The notes: generated by a model from the sequence alone, not told the origin. A stretch of DNA of 12,337 nucleotides from Betaproteobacteria bacterium (GCA_028139685.1 JAOINQ010000024.1:1-12337); one strand, 5' to 3'; positions 1 through 7,924 are shown, numbered from the stretch's first letter. Made by a program: numbers and translations.

Positions 1-1
1 T

Positions 2-733
2 TTAAATAACTCTTTTGATATCAACAAAGGTCTCAGAGTCGGAAGGCGATTACTTTTTGAGATAAATAATTTAGCAATGCCAGCAGGGGTAGAATTTTTG
101 GATGTAATTTCTCCACAATATATTGCGGACTTAGTTTCGTGGGGAGCTATTGGGGCCCGTACCACAGAATCTCAAATACACAGAGAATTAGCATCTGGAT
201 TATCATGCCCGGTCGGATTTAAGAACGGTACAACAGGAAACGTTAGTATTGCTGTCGATGCTGTTAGAGCTTCCAGCCACTCGCACCATTTCCTGTCTGT
301 AACGAAGTCAGGGCAGTCGGCAATTGTAAAAACGGCGGGAAATGCCGATTGCCATGTTATTTTACGAGGTGGGAAGAGTCCTAATTATGATGTTGATACT
401 ATTGCAGGACTCGTCAAGGAACTCAACCGGAACGAGGCATCTCCGAAAGTTATGGTTGATGCTAGTCATGGGAACTCCAACAAAAAACCAGAAAATCAAC
501 ATATTGTGTGCGACAGCTTGTGCGAGAGAATCTCTTCCGGGGATAAGAGCGTTTTTGGTGTAATGATTGAAAGTAACATTATTGCGGGTAGACAAGATCT
601 CGGAAGTGTTACGGATATATCAAAATTGGAATATGGTAAGAGTATTACGGATGCATGCATATCATGGCCTGAGACGGTGGGAATTTTAGAAAATTTATCT
701 AGTGCGGTCAAAGAGAGGAGATCTAAGCTCTAA
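2..733 (+). CDS. aroG: 3-deoxy-7-phosphoheptulonate synthase (class I DAHP synthase), 5'-truncated
   Basis: Condenses phosphoenolpyruvate with erythrose 4-phosphate, the first step of the shikimate pathway to aromatic amino acids. The reading frame is open from base 2, so the gene starts before the window. The ATG at base 77 is internal, because the codons before it encode family sequence (DINKGLRVGRRLL). About 243 residues are visible of a usual 350 or so. Class I landmarks appear in order: FLDVISPQYIADLVSWGAIG, GARTTESQ (bases 152-175), KNGTTG (221-238), SVTKSG, DCHVILRGGKSPNYD, the metal and active-site histidine region VDASHGNSNKK, GVMIESN and YGKSITDACISW. The tail is intact and ends in a TAA stop. 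The feedback type (Phe, Tyr or Trp sensitive) cannot be told without the N-terminus, so the symbol aroG is a generic choice. The next gene converges on it with a 24-bp gap. Confidence 0.95.
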   Translation, partial: LNNSFDINKGLRVGRRLLFEINNLAMPAGVEFLDVISPQYIADLVSWGAIGARTTESQIHRELASGLSCPVGFKNGTTGNVSIAVDAVRASSHSHHFLSVTKSGQSAIVKTAGNADCHVILRGGKSPNYDVDTIAGLVKELNRNEASPKVMVDASHGNSNKKPENQHIVCDSLCERISSGDKSVFGVMIESNIIAGRQDLGSVTDISKLEYGKSITDACISWPETVGILENLSSAVKERRSKL

Positions 734-757
734 CTCAGTGTAAATACAGCTGTGAAT

Positions 758-1357
758 TTATTTATTTTTTCTCTTTTTGCTAGTTTCCCACGTTTGCTCA
801 TCTAACTTACAAATTCTGTCTAATCGTCTACTTAAAACGAAAAAAAAGTCGGATAATCTGTTGATGTAGGGTAAAACGGAGCCTTTCTGGTACTTTTTGT
901 ATTCGGGGTTATTTTCGAGTAAATTCACTAGCGATCTCTCTGCCCGCCTGCATACGGTCCTTGATACGTGTGCTTTCGCCCCCAATTGACTTCCACCTGG
1001 CAAGACGAATTCTTTTAGAGGAGGTAAATCTTGATTTATTTCGTGAATAATTTCTTCTAGAAACACAACTGCCTTCTCGTCAAAAATTCCCATGTTTTCT
1101 GAGCAAATAGCACCTCCAATATCAAATAACGTATGTTGTATTGTGGTGATCCATGCGTACACAACTTTCAGTGAATTTTCCGTTGGATTAATAGTGAACA
1201 AATCTGCTTTTAAAGTGCCTATATAAGCATTAAGTTCGTCCAAATCACCAAGAAATTTAACAATATCGGAATTTTTTGAAATTCTCTTGTTTGGATTTAT
1301 ACTAGTCAAGCCGGAATCACCGCCTTTTGTTACTATCCGGTCCAATCTGTTTTTCAT
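758..1357 (-). CDS. pduO: PduO-type ATP:cob(I)alamin adenosyltransferase
   Basis: Transfers the adenosyl group of ATP to cob(I)alamin (or cob(I)yrinic acid a,c-diamide) to make coenzyme B12; cytoplasmic, normally a trimer. The 199-residue protein has the family layout. It has an N-terminal nucleotide-binding loop VTKGGDSG (residues 9-16, canonically TKTGD), GDLDELNAYIG (37-47), LFDIGG (77-82), VLPGGS (118-123), the signature RTVCRRAER (133-141) and YINRLSDFFFVLSR (164-177). The short leader MKNRLDRI before the loop supports the ATG at 1357. No strong Shine-Dalgarno sequence precedes it. It is divergent from glcD with an 18-bp gap and convergent with aroG. Presence of this enzyme implies a use for adenosylcobalamin, but no B12-dependent enzyme lies in the window. 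Symbols vary (cobO, mmaB); the fold is the PduO type, not the CobA type. Confidence 0.93.
   Translation of the reverse strand: MKNRLDRIVTKGGDSGLTSINPNKRISKNSDIVKFLGDLDELNAYIGTLKADLFTINPTENSLKVVYAWITTIQHTLFDIGGAICSENMGIFDEKAVVFLEEIIHEINQDLPPLKEFVLPGGSQLGAKAHVSRTVCRRAERSLVNLLENNPEYKKYQKGSVLPYINRLSDFFFVLSRRLDRICKLDEQTWETSKKRKNK
1276..1303 (+). promoter_or_regulatory. Candidate sigma-70-like promoter for glcD inside the adenosyltransferase gene
   Basis: TTGAAA (1276-1281) and TATACT (1298-1303) are 16 bp apart, each matching the sigma-70 consensus at five of six positions. Transcription would start near 1310, giving a leader of about 65 bases before the glcD ATG. The gap between the divergent genes is only 18 bp, so a glcD promoter has to sit within the neighbouring gene. 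The DNA is A+T-rich, so chance matches are common and this is only a candidate. Confidence 0.25.
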
Positions 1358-1375
1358 AAGTTAGGATACACAACC

Positions 1376-2827
1376 ATGGATAAGAATTTGTTAGAAGAAT
1401 TAAAAGTTTTTTTGAAAACCGACCAAATTATAACAGATAAGTCCAGTATTCAAGTTTATCAACGGGACGGGTTGTCGGGTTATTCTGGTATTCCGGGCAT
1501 GGTGCTTCTTCCAGAATCTGAGGATGATATCGTTAAGATCGTTAAAATTTGCAGTAAGTATAATACCCCTGTCGTTACAAGGGGGGCCGGAACTGGTCTG
1601 TCTGGCGGAGCCGTGCCCACCAACGGCTCGATAGTTTTGTCTACATCTAGGCTTAATAAAATACTGAAAGTTAGTCCTGAACAAAGAATGGCTGTTGTTC
1701 AACCTGGCGTAAGAAATATAGCAATATCGGAAAAAGTGAAGGAGTTTAATCTTTTTTACGCTCCGGATCCTTCCTCGCAAATAGCCTGTTCTATTGGGGG
1801 AAATGTTGCTGAGAACTCTGGTGGAGTGCATTGTTTAAAGTACGGTTTAACACTCCACAATGTAGTCAGTGTTCGCGCTGTAGACTGCGAAGGTAATGTT
1901 ATAAATTTTGGTTTGGACTCGTTTGATTTCCCGGGACTAGACCTTTTATCGCTCATAGTGGGATCAGAGGGAATGTTGGTAGTTATTACCGAGATAACCG
2001 TTAGATTACTGCCTAGGCCAAGTTCTGCAAAGGTGATTATGGCATCTTTCAATGCGGTAGAAGACGCTGCCGATGCGGTGGCAGGGATTATTTCAGAGGG
2101 AATCGTACCCGCCGGATTAGAAATGATGGATGGAGGAATGGTGCAGGCCGTGGAGGATTTCGTGCATGCTGGATATGACACTGAGGCGGCAGCGATCCTT
2201 CTTTGCGAGTCTGATGGACTGGCTGCAGAGGTTGATGAGGAAATTGATTTAATGGTAGGAACATTAAAAAAGTTTGGTGCTTCGAAGTGCCTTGTTTCTG
2301 TTGATGATCATCAACGAAATTTATTTTGGTCGGGTAGGAAGAATGCGTTTCCTGCGTCTGGAAGACTTTCGCCAGATTATTATTGTATTGACGGCACAAT
2401 ACCTAGGAAAAAAGTTGGGGTTATGTTGCGGGAGATTGAGAGAATGGAAGGGTTGTATAATCTTAGGTGTATCAATGTTTTTCATGCCGGAGACGGTAAC
2501 TTGCATCCATTAATCTTATTTGATTCTGCGCAGCCAGGAGAGTTTGAAAAAACGGAGAAGTTCGGCGAAGAAATTCTAGATTTGTGTGTGAAATTCGGGG
2601 GAACAATAACCGGAGAGCATGGGGTCGGTTTAGAAAAGTTAGGTTCGATGTGCGTTCAGTTTTCTGAAGACGAGAGAAATACTTTTTCCGCGGTGAAATT
2701 TTCTTTCGACAAAAACAACATATTTAACCCTGGCAAGGTAATTCCTGTTCTTTCGAGGTGTGTTGAAAAAGGTAGGAAACATGTTCACAAGGATAATAGG
2801 GAATTTAAAGAGATCCCAAGTTTTTAA
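1376..2827 (+). CDS. glcD: Glycolate oxidase, FAD-linked subunit GlcD
   Basis: Flavin subunit that oxidises glycolate to glyoxylate, passing electrons through partner subunits to the respiratory chain. The 483 residues are typical in length. The N-terminal FAD-binding domain (about 38-217) shows the PP-loop TRGAGTGLSGGAVP (68-81) and GGNVAENSGGVHCLKYG (141-157). The C-terminal FAD-oxidase domain carries HAGDGNLHP (370-378) and the signature GEHGVGLEKL (413-422), then FNPGKVIPVL near the end. The resemblance to E. coli GlcD runs through to the tail, which favours GlcD over D-lactate dehydrogenases of the same superfamily. The start is supported by AGGA (1363-1366) nine bases upstream. glcE follows after 25 bp, so the two are probably co-transcribed. 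Confidence 0.95.
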   Translation: MDKNLLEELKVFLKTDQIITDKSSIQVYQRDGLSGYSGIPGMVLLPESEDDIVKIVKICSKYNTPVVTRGAGTGLSGGAVPTNGSIVLSTSRLNKILKVSPEQRMAVVQPGVRNIAISEKVKEFNLFYAPDPSSQIACSIGGNVAENSGGVHCLKYGLTLHNVVSVRAVDCEGNVINFGLDSFDFPGLDLLSLIVGSEGMLVVITEITVRLLPRPSSAKVIMASFNAVEDAADAVAGIISEGIVPAGLEMMDGGMVQAVEDFVHAGYDTEAAAILLCESDGLAAEVDEEIDLMVGTLKKFGASKCLVSVDDHQRNLFWSGRKNAFPASGRLSPDYYCIDGTIPRKKVGVMLREIERMEGLYNLRCINVFHAGDGNLHPLILFDSAQPGEFEKTEKFGEEILDLCVKFGGTITGEHGVGLEKLGSMCVQFSEDERNTFSAVKFSFDKNNIFNPGKVIPVLSRCVEKGRKHVHKDNREFKEIPSF

Positions 2828-2852
2828 ATAGAATTAAGGGGCTTTTCTTTAA

Positions 2853-4016
2853 ATGGAAAATAGTTTTATTACAGATTCGAGGCAGTTGATCGAAGAGGCG
2901 AGACATCGAAGATCTAATCTAGTCATCACAGGACATAATTCAAAGAAGTTTTATGGAAATCCTGATATAAGCCCTCATATGGAATTAGATACAACAACAA
3001 ATGATGGCATTATTGATTACGATCCTTCAGAACTCGTTGTAAGAGTGCGTTCTGGTACAAGTATTATTAGTTTGGAAAAAGAACTTTTTTCTAGAAACCA
3101 GTTTCTAAATTTCGAGCCTCCTAGGTTTAAGACAAAAACAATACCCGGATTAGAAGAAAGAGTCGGAACTGTAGGTGGAATGATAGCATCCGGGTTGAGT
3201 GGCCCTGGTCGGTTTTTTTATGGTGGTTGCAGGGAATCAGTTTTGGGGCTGACTATATTGGACGGCAACGGAAAATTAATGCGATTTGGAGGGTCTGTGA
3301 TAAAAAACGTTGCGGGATATGATGTATCCCGTCTGAATGTTGGAGCGCTCGGCTGTCTTGGATTAATCACTGAGGCCTTTTTAAGGACATATCCTCAGCC
3401 ACTATCTGAAATAACAGTTGAGCTGGGAGTTGCTCGCAACGAGTTGTCAGAAACAATAAAGTTTTGTTATACGGAACAATTACCCATATCCGGCTCATTT
3501 TGGACGAATGTAGAGATGGGGGAGTTTCGAAAAAAAGAAAGACTGTATATAAGGCTTTCTGGTAAAGAGGCGCTGGTCAGCCATGCTTTAAAGAAAATCT
3601 CAGGAAAATTTAAAAATCATAGTGTTATGGATAATCGCGCAACAAGTTTTTGGAATAATATCAGAGATCAAAATTTTAAATTTTTTACCGATAAGGTTAG
3701 TGATGACGAAATTCTTTGGCGGATATCCGTGCCTTTGGCTACGGATGTTAATTTAGTTACAAGTGAAGATTTGATTTTCGAGTGGATGGGCGCATTACGA
3801 TGGGTAAAGAGTAAAGAGTCTCCTTTGTCAGTTAGAGACAAGGTTGCACGAGCAGGGGGCCACGCTACAATTTATCACGCGTCACAATCCATTAAGGAGA
3901 AGTATGGGAGTTTTTCTCAATTAGGGAATGCAAGTAAAAGGGTGCACTTAAATTTGAAAAAAGTTTTTGACCCGAAAAACATATTTAATAAAGGGCGGCT
4001 TTACGACTTTATGTGA
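2853..4016 (+). CDS. glcE: Glycolate oxidase, FAD-binding subunit GlcE
   Basis: Second flavin-binding subunit of glycolate oxidase. The 387 residues are somewhat longer than the 350 of E. coli GlcE. Matching regions are TGHNSKKFYG (26-35), GIIDYDPSELVVRVRSGT (52-69), FEPPRF (87-92), GGMIASGLSGPGR (108-120) and the long conserved stretch RFGGSVIKNVAGYDVSRL (144-161) followed by VGALGCLGLITE. The C-terminal DPKNIFNKGRL is the usual end of these proteins. AAGGGG (2836-2841) lies 11 bases before the ATG, a slightly long spacing. The gene would normally be followed by glcF, the iron-sulfur subunit. Here the stop codon TGA (4014-4016) is directly followed by the stop codon of the opposing anmK gene. 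Confidence 0.94.
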   Translation: MENSFITDSRQLIEEARHRRSNLVITGHNSKKFYGNPDISPHMELDTTTNDGIIDYDPSELVVRVRSGTSIISLEKELFSRNQFLNFEPPRFKTKTIPGLEERVGTVGGMIASGLSGPGRFFYGGCRESVLGLTILDGNGKLMRFGGSVIKNVAGYDVSRLNVGALGCLGLITEAFLRTYPQPLSEITVELGVARNELSETIKFCYTEQLPISGSFWTNVEMGEFRKKERLYIRLSGKEALVSHALKKISGKFKNHSVMDNRATSFWNNIRDQNFKFFTDKVSDDEILWRISVPLATDVNLVTSEDLIFEWMGALRWVKSKESPLSVRDKVARAGGHATIYHASQSIKEKYGSFSQLGNASKRVHLNLKKVFDPKNIFNKGRLYDFM

Positions 4017-5096
4017 TTACGCAGTTATTGCTCCGGATACTCCGATATTTCTGGACCCAGTGATCTTTCTCAAATCTAAATCATTTCCGAGATATGTTTG
4101 TAAGGCTAACCAGCCGAAACAGCAAGATTCGATGCACATTGGATCCCATCCAATCGCTTCTGTAGATTTAACAGTTTTTTTAGTATTAACTTTTATTCTT
4201 TCTATTAAATGAGAATTTTTAAAACCGCCCCCACAGACATATACCTCTTCGCATGATCTTGGTATCCATTTACAAATTGCTGTCGCTGTAAGTTCGGTCA
4301 ATGTTGCTTGTATATCTTGGTTGGAAATTTCAGTTTTAAATTTTCTTAGTTTTTCTTCTAGCCATTCAGAGCTGAAATATTGTGTGCTTGTTGATTTTGG
4401 GAATTTCTTTTTGAAAAAAACATCACTTTGAAAAACTCTTAATAGCTGGGAGTTTATATTGCCCTTCTTAGCCCAGTTGCCATTGAAATCAAATCTTCGA
4501 TTCTTGATTTTTTTGACCCAGAAGTCAATTAAACAATTTCCTGGTCCTACATCAAAACCACGAGTCCTTGTTTTCGTTATTATCGATATATTGGCAATTC
4601 CTCCAATGTTTACGAATGCGGTTTGAAAACCTTTAGGCGATATTTGGGAATGAAACAATGGAGCAAGCGGAGCTCCTTGTCCACCCCTAACTATATCTCT
4701 GTTTCTAAAGTCAAAAACAACCCTCAACTCTGTTAACTCTGCAATTAGATGGGGGTTACAAATTTGCAAACTAAATCCTTGTTGCGGGCTATGTACAATG
4801 GTTTGCCCGTGCACTCCACATACGATTATCCTAGATTTGTAGCGGTTTTTTTTTAAAAAAATATTTATATTGTTGGCAATCTCTCGTGAAAATTTGTTAG
4901 TAATTTTAGCTAAAGTCTGAATGTTTGTTATATTAGGAGGCATAAGTGATTGGATTTCCTCCTTCAGCTTTTGAGGAATCTTTTTGCTATAGAAGTCGAC
5001 AAGTTTGAAAGGTAAATTTTTTTTTATTTGAAGAAGTGCTATGTCAATTGCATCTAAGCTAGTTCCAGTCATCACTCCAAGTACAAGTCCGTTCAT
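4017..5096 (-). CDS. anmK: Anhydro-N-acetylmuramic acid kinase AnmK
   Basis: Opens the 1,6-anhydro ring of anhydro-N-acetylmuramic acid and phosphorylates it to MurNAc-6-phosphate, recycling cell-wall sugar in the cytoplasm. The 359 residues fit the family. Visible motifs are the N-terminal ATP-binding GVMTGTSLDAIDIAL (7-21), CGVHGQTIVHSP (93-104), RDIVRGGQGAPLAPLFH (133-149), FVNIGGIANI (161-170) and FDVGPGNCLIDFW (181-193), the last holding the usual catalytic aspartate region. VCGGG (287-291) and GWDPMCIESCCFGWLA follow in the sugar-kinase fold. The start is supported by AGGA read on the minus strand (5107-5104), seven bases from the ATG. The gene has a T9A7 run (plus-strand 4846-4861) inside codons for IFLKKN and is otherwise unbroken. 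It is divergent from tyrS by 16 bp. Confidence 0.94.
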   Translation of the reverse strand: MNGLVLGVMTGTSLDAIDIALLQIKKNLPFKLVDFYSKKIPQKLKEEIQSLMPPNITNIQTLAKITNKFSREIANNINIFLKKNRYKSRIIVCGVHGQTIVHSPQQGFSLQICNPHLIAELTELRVVFDFRNRDIVRGGQGAPLAPLFHSQISPKGFQTAFVNIGGIANISIITKTRTRGFDVGPGNCLIDFWVKKIKNRRFDFNGNWAKKGNINSQLLRVFQSDVFFKKKFPKSTSTQYFSSEWLEEKLRKFKTEISNQDIQATLTELTATAICKWIPRSCEEVYVCGGGFKNSHLIERIKVNTKKTVKSTEAIGWDPMCIESCCFGWLALQTYLGNDLDLRKITGSRNIGVSGAITA

Positions 5097-5099
5097 TTT

Positions 5100-5107
5100 G
5101 AGGTCCT
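5100..5107. promoter_or_regulatory. Overlapping, opposite-facing Shine-Dalgarno sites of anmK and tyrS
   Basis: The 16-bp gap between the two start codons holds GAGGTCCT. On the plus strand GAGG (5100-5103) stands nine bases before the tyrS ATG. On the minus strand the same block reads AGGACCTC, and its AGGA (5107-5104) stands seven bases before the anmK ATG. The near-palindrome AGGTCCT can thus serve as ribosome binding site for both genes. The gap leaves no room for promoters, which must lie inside the coding regions. Confidence 0.6.
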
Positions 5108-5112
5108 AATAT

Positions 5113-6366
5113 ATGTCAACAGATTCTATTGAGAAGGATAACCTAGATTCCGCCAATATTGACAATGAAAAGGTTAAAGAAATATTTGAAATTATTCAAA
5201 GAGGGTCTGAAGAAATACTTGTTGAAGGCGATTTGAAAAAAAAGGTCATTCTCTCTCTGCAAGAAGGGAAGCCATTAAATGTTAAGTTAGGCCTTGACCC
5301 AACGTCCCCAGATTTGCATTTGGGGCACACTGTAGTTCTAATGAAACTGCGAGAGCTACAAAAGCTAGGACATAAAGTCACTCTTTTAATAGGAGATTTT
5401 ACGGCTAAGATTGGTGACCCCAGTGGACGAAATACTACACGGCCCGTTTTAACAGACGACGAAATAGAAGAAAATTCCCGAACCTATTTTGAACAAGTCG
5501 GTCTTATTGTTGATATGGATGCTGTTATAGTAAGGAAAAACTCGGAGTGGGCTAACAAGTTAAGCTCATCAGAGATGATAAGGTTAGCTGGAGTCACGAC
5601 AGTAGCTCGAATGTTAGAAAGAGACGACTTTACGAACCGTTATCAATCAGGAAAATCAATTTCCTTGCATGAGTTTTTATACCCCCTTATGCAAGGTTAT
5701 GATTCTGTTGTTTTAAATTCTGATTTAGAGCTGGGCGGAACTGATCAAAAATTTAATCTTCTTATGGGAAGAGATGTCCAGCGTTTTTTTGGACAGGACG
5801 TCCAGTGTATTTTGACCATGCCAATTCTTGAGGGACTAGATGGCGTGGAGAAAATGAGTAAATCGAAGAATAACTATATAGGGTTAAAAGACGAAGCTGA
5901 TCAGATGTTTGGAAAAATTATGTCTTTATCAGATGAGCTAATGTGGAGATATATTGATCTCTTGACTTTCAAGAGTGATAGCGAGAAAAAAAAGCTTAAG
6001 CAAAGTGTTTTAGAAGGACAAAACCCGAAAAATATTAAAATAGAATTGGCTTCTGATATAGTCGGTAGATTTTACAATCGGGAGACAGCAATAAAAGTCG
6101 CCAATGATTTTGAAGAAAGATTTAAAAATAATAAAATCCCCGAATCTATTGATGAAAAGGTTTTCAAAGGCAAGGGTTTTGACATAGTGTTTTTGTTGAA
6201 GAATACTGGTTTAGTCAGATCGACCTCAGATGCATTTAGATCTATCCAACAGGGTGCCGTTCGCGTTGACGGACAAAAAGTGCTCGAAAGGGAACTGGTT
6301 CTGAAAAATGGGTGTTATGTTTTACAGGTTGGGAAAAGAAGTTTTATTAGAGTAAGGGTGGAATAA
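5113..6366 (+). CDS. tyrS: Tyrosyl-tRNA synthetase
   Basis: Charges tRNA-Tyr with tyrosine. The 417-residue class I synthetase has the HIGH motif as HLGH (69-72) within DPTSPDLHLGHTVV, GDFTAKIGDPSGRN (94-107), the tyrosine-binding YPLMQGYDS (190-198), GGTDQKFNLLMGRD (208-221) and KMSKS (247-251). An S4-like RNA-binding domain (about 350-417) includes AFRSIQQGAVRVDG. The wording around the HIGH motif matches the second bacterial TyrRS group (TyrZ-like) rather than the E. coli enzyme; this is a judgement from motifs. The first 20 or so residues are polar and poorly conserved, but GAGG nine bases upstream supports the ATG. The heme A synthase gene begins 3 bp after its stop, so the two are likely co-transcribed. 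Confidence 0.96.
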   Translation: MSTDSIEKDNLDSANIDNEKVKEIFEIIQRGSEEILVEGDLKKKVILSLQEGKPLNVKLGLDPTSPDLHLGHTVVLMKLRELQKLGHKVTLLIGDFTAKIGDPSGRNTTRPVLTDDEIEENSRTYFEQVGLIVDMDAVIVRKNSEWANKLSSSEMIRLAGVTTVARMLERDDFTNRYQSGKSISLHEFLYPLMQGYDSVVLNSDLELGGTDQKFNLLMGRDVQRFFGQDVQCILTMPILEGLDGVEKMSKSKNNYIGLKDEADQMFGKIMSLSDELMWRYIDLLTFKSDSEKKKLKQSVLEGQNPKNIKIELASDIVGRFYNRETAIKVANDFEERFKNNKIPESIDEKVFKGKGFDIVFLLKNTGLVRSTSDAFRSIQQGAVRVDGQKVLERELVLKNGCYVLQVGKRSFIRVRVE

Positions 6367-6369
6367 CAT

Positions 6370-7416
6370 ATGCAAAATTTTAACCCCAGAGTTTCTGGTT
6401 TATTTTTACTTTGTTTAGGTCTGGTTTATATTGTAATTCTCGCAGGAGGTACCGTGAGGGCTACTGGAGCTGGAATGGGTTGTCCAGACTGGCCTTTGTG
6501 TTTCGGTAAATTTATACCTCCAACTAGTGAGGCGGAATTACCCGAAAATTGGGAAAAATTTTTACATGGTTCTCAGGCTGAGAACCCTAGCTTCAATCCT
6601 GTACATACATGGACCGAATATCTTAATAGATTGGCTGGCGCTCTTTTAGGTCTCGTATCGCTAACTTTAGTATTTTTTTGTTTCATCAGTAATAAGGCTA
6701 CTAATAAGACACTATACTTTGCCGTCGGAGCGCTACTATCTATCATTTTTAACGGTTGGTTAGGCTCTCAGGTAGTGGCTTCGGATCTAAGACCGCTTCT
6801 CGTTTCGATGCACATGCTAGGAGCCTTTTTAGTGCAAATGTTTTTAATCTTAGGTTTTATCAATTCTCGAACATCTAACGTGTTCCCTCCTGTTTCAATG
6901 GTATTCAATAAACGAGCAAATATCTGCATCGGCTTGTGTGTATTGTGTTTGGTTATACAAATTGGTATGGGTATACAGATAAGAGAGAGTGTTGATTGGG
7001 CATTCAAACTAGATGAACTTATTGACAGGGAAAATCTTATTGACATTGTCCCGTGGATTTTTTATGTGCATCGATCATTTTCATGGGTACTTTTGGTTTT
7101 TGCAGTTTTAGCCCTAAGTTATATAGTAAGAAGCAAGGTTAATTCAAAAACGAAACTCAGGGAAATTTCAACATGGGAGTCTCTTTTTAGTGACGTTAAG
7201 GTGCGTTGGGGCAGCTTATATATAATTTTAGTTCTCGCCCAAATGTTGATAGGAGGCGCTCTTAACCATTTGGGTTTTCCCATGTTCATACAGCCACTAC
7301 ACCTTTTAGCAGCAAATCTAATGTTTGGAGTGCTTTGTTTTTTATTCTTTTGCGAGTCCGGAATTGTTAATTATGAGAACAATCAAACATTACGGTCGAG
7401 AGCAATGCTTACTTAG
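6370..7416 (+). CDS. ctaA: Heme A synthase (CtaA/COX15 family)
   Basis: Integral membrane enzyme that oxidises the C8 methyl of heme O to make heme A for aa3-type cytochrome oxidases. The 348 residues contain about eight hydrophobic segments (near 10-26, 88-106, 115-131, 143-163, 184-202, 230-252, 281-298, 306-328). Landmarks are GGTVRATGAGMGCPDWPLC (26-44) with the cysteine pair C38/C44, HTWTEYLNRLAG (79-90), SMHMLGAFLVQ (146-156, H148), VHRSFSW (233-239, H234) and QPLHLLAANLMFG (308-320, H311). The usual heme-ligand histidine of the E-x-x-H-R motif is Asn86 here (EYLNR). The motifs CPDWPLCFGKFIPP and QIRESVD resemble enzymes I associate with Bacteroidetes. A GGTGGA stretch before the ATG gives a plausible ribosome site. 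No other cytochrome oxidase gene is nearby. Confidence 0.9.
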   Translation: MQNFNPRVSGLFLLCLGLVYIVILAGGTVRATGAGMGCPDWPLCFGKFIPPTSEAELPENWEKFLHGSQAENPSFNPVHTWTEYLNRLAGALLGLVSLTLVFFCFISNKATNKTLYFAVGALLSIIFNGWLGSQVVASDLRPLLVSMHMLGAFLVQMFLILGFINSRTSNVFPPVSMVFNKRANICIGLCVLCLVIQIGMGIQIRESVDWAFKLDELIDRENLIDIVPWIFYVHRSFSWVLLVFAVLALSYIVRSKVNSKTKLREISTWESLFSDVKVRWGSLYIILVLAQMLIGGALNHLGFPMFIQPLHLLAANLMFGVLCFLFFCESGIVNYENNQTLRSRAMLT

Positions 7417-7444
7417 CAAATAATTTTTTAGAAAAAGAAAAGAT

Positions 7445-7912
7445 ATGAGATGTCCCATATGTAGTTCTCAGGACACACAGGTGACAGATACTAGACTAGC
7501 TGAGAGCGGGTTGGAGATACTTCGTCGAAGGAAATGTTTAGCTTGTGGAAAAAGGTTTAAGACTTTAGAAAGCATTCAAATTTCTCTCCCAGTTGTAGTG
7601 AAGCGAAACGGCGCTAGGTCAGAATATAGCTCCGCAAAATTAAAGGCAAGCATGCGTCTGGCGTTAAGGAAAAGACCCGTACCTGCGGATGCTGTTGATA
7701 CAGCAGTAACACAGATTGAAGATAAGTTAGCGACCTTGGGCGAAAAGGAGATCGGTAGCCAGTTCATAGGGGAGCTGGTGATGAAGCAGCTACGTAGAAT
7801 TGATAATGTAGCCTACGTAAGGTTTGCTTCTGTATATAGAAGTTTTGAAGACGTTTCCGATTTTCAAGATTTGCTTAATGAAGTTAAGTCAAAAAAAAAT
7901 ATCAGAATATAA
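7445..7912 (+). CDS. nrdR: Transcriptional repressor NrdR of ribonucleotide reductase genes
   Basis: Nucleotide-sensing repressor that binds NrdR boxes before ribonucleotide reductase operons. The 155-residue protein is the standard length. It has an N-terminal zinc ribbon with C3, C6, C31 and C34 ([17 protein letters not shown], then [16 protein letters not shown]) and an ATP-cone domain (about 49-139), including [16 protein letters not shown] and [15 protein letters not shown]. It lies 28 bp after ctaA and 12 bp before ribD; nrdR leading a rib-nusB cluster is a common proteobacterial arrangement. No strong Shine-Dalgarno sequence precedes the ATG, only purine-rich AGAAAAAGAAAAGAT. No NrdR box was recognised in the window, and its targets lie elsewhere. 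Confidence 0.97.
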   Translation: MRCPICSSQDTQVTDTRLAESGLEILRRRKCLACGKRFKTLESIQISLPVVVKRNGARSEYSSAKLKASMRLALRKRPVPADAVDTAVTQIEDKLATLGEKEIGSQFIGELVMKQLRRIDNVAYVRFASVYRSFEDVSDFQDLLNEVKSKKNIRI

Positions 7913-7924
7913 CATTAACATCTC

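Noticed and set aside
741..760. Palindrome ACAGCTGT (746-753) with partly matching A+T flanks between aroG and the adenosyltransferase gene, as a bidirectional terminator
   Set aside because: The eight-base palindrome has no loop, the flanking pairing needs bulges, and the stem is short. The site falls between convergent stops, so a weak role is possible, but the hairpin is too poor to call.
766..1330. Altered nucleotide loop TKGGD instead of TKTGD in the adenosyltransferase as a loss-of-function sign
   Set aside because: The third position varies in active family members, and the other signature residues (RTVCRRAER, NRLSD) are intact.
1400..2181. Minus-strand open frames of 143 and 141 codons under glcD
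   Set aside because: They are shadows of a gene with continuous GlcD homology, and the translations show no recognisable domain.
3967..4212. Plus-strand 81-codon frame across the glcE-anmK junction, considered as a remnant of glcF
   Set aside because: Its translation has no iron-sulfur cysteine pattern or GlcF similarity. The sequence is fully explained by the end of glcE and the C-terminal part of anmK.
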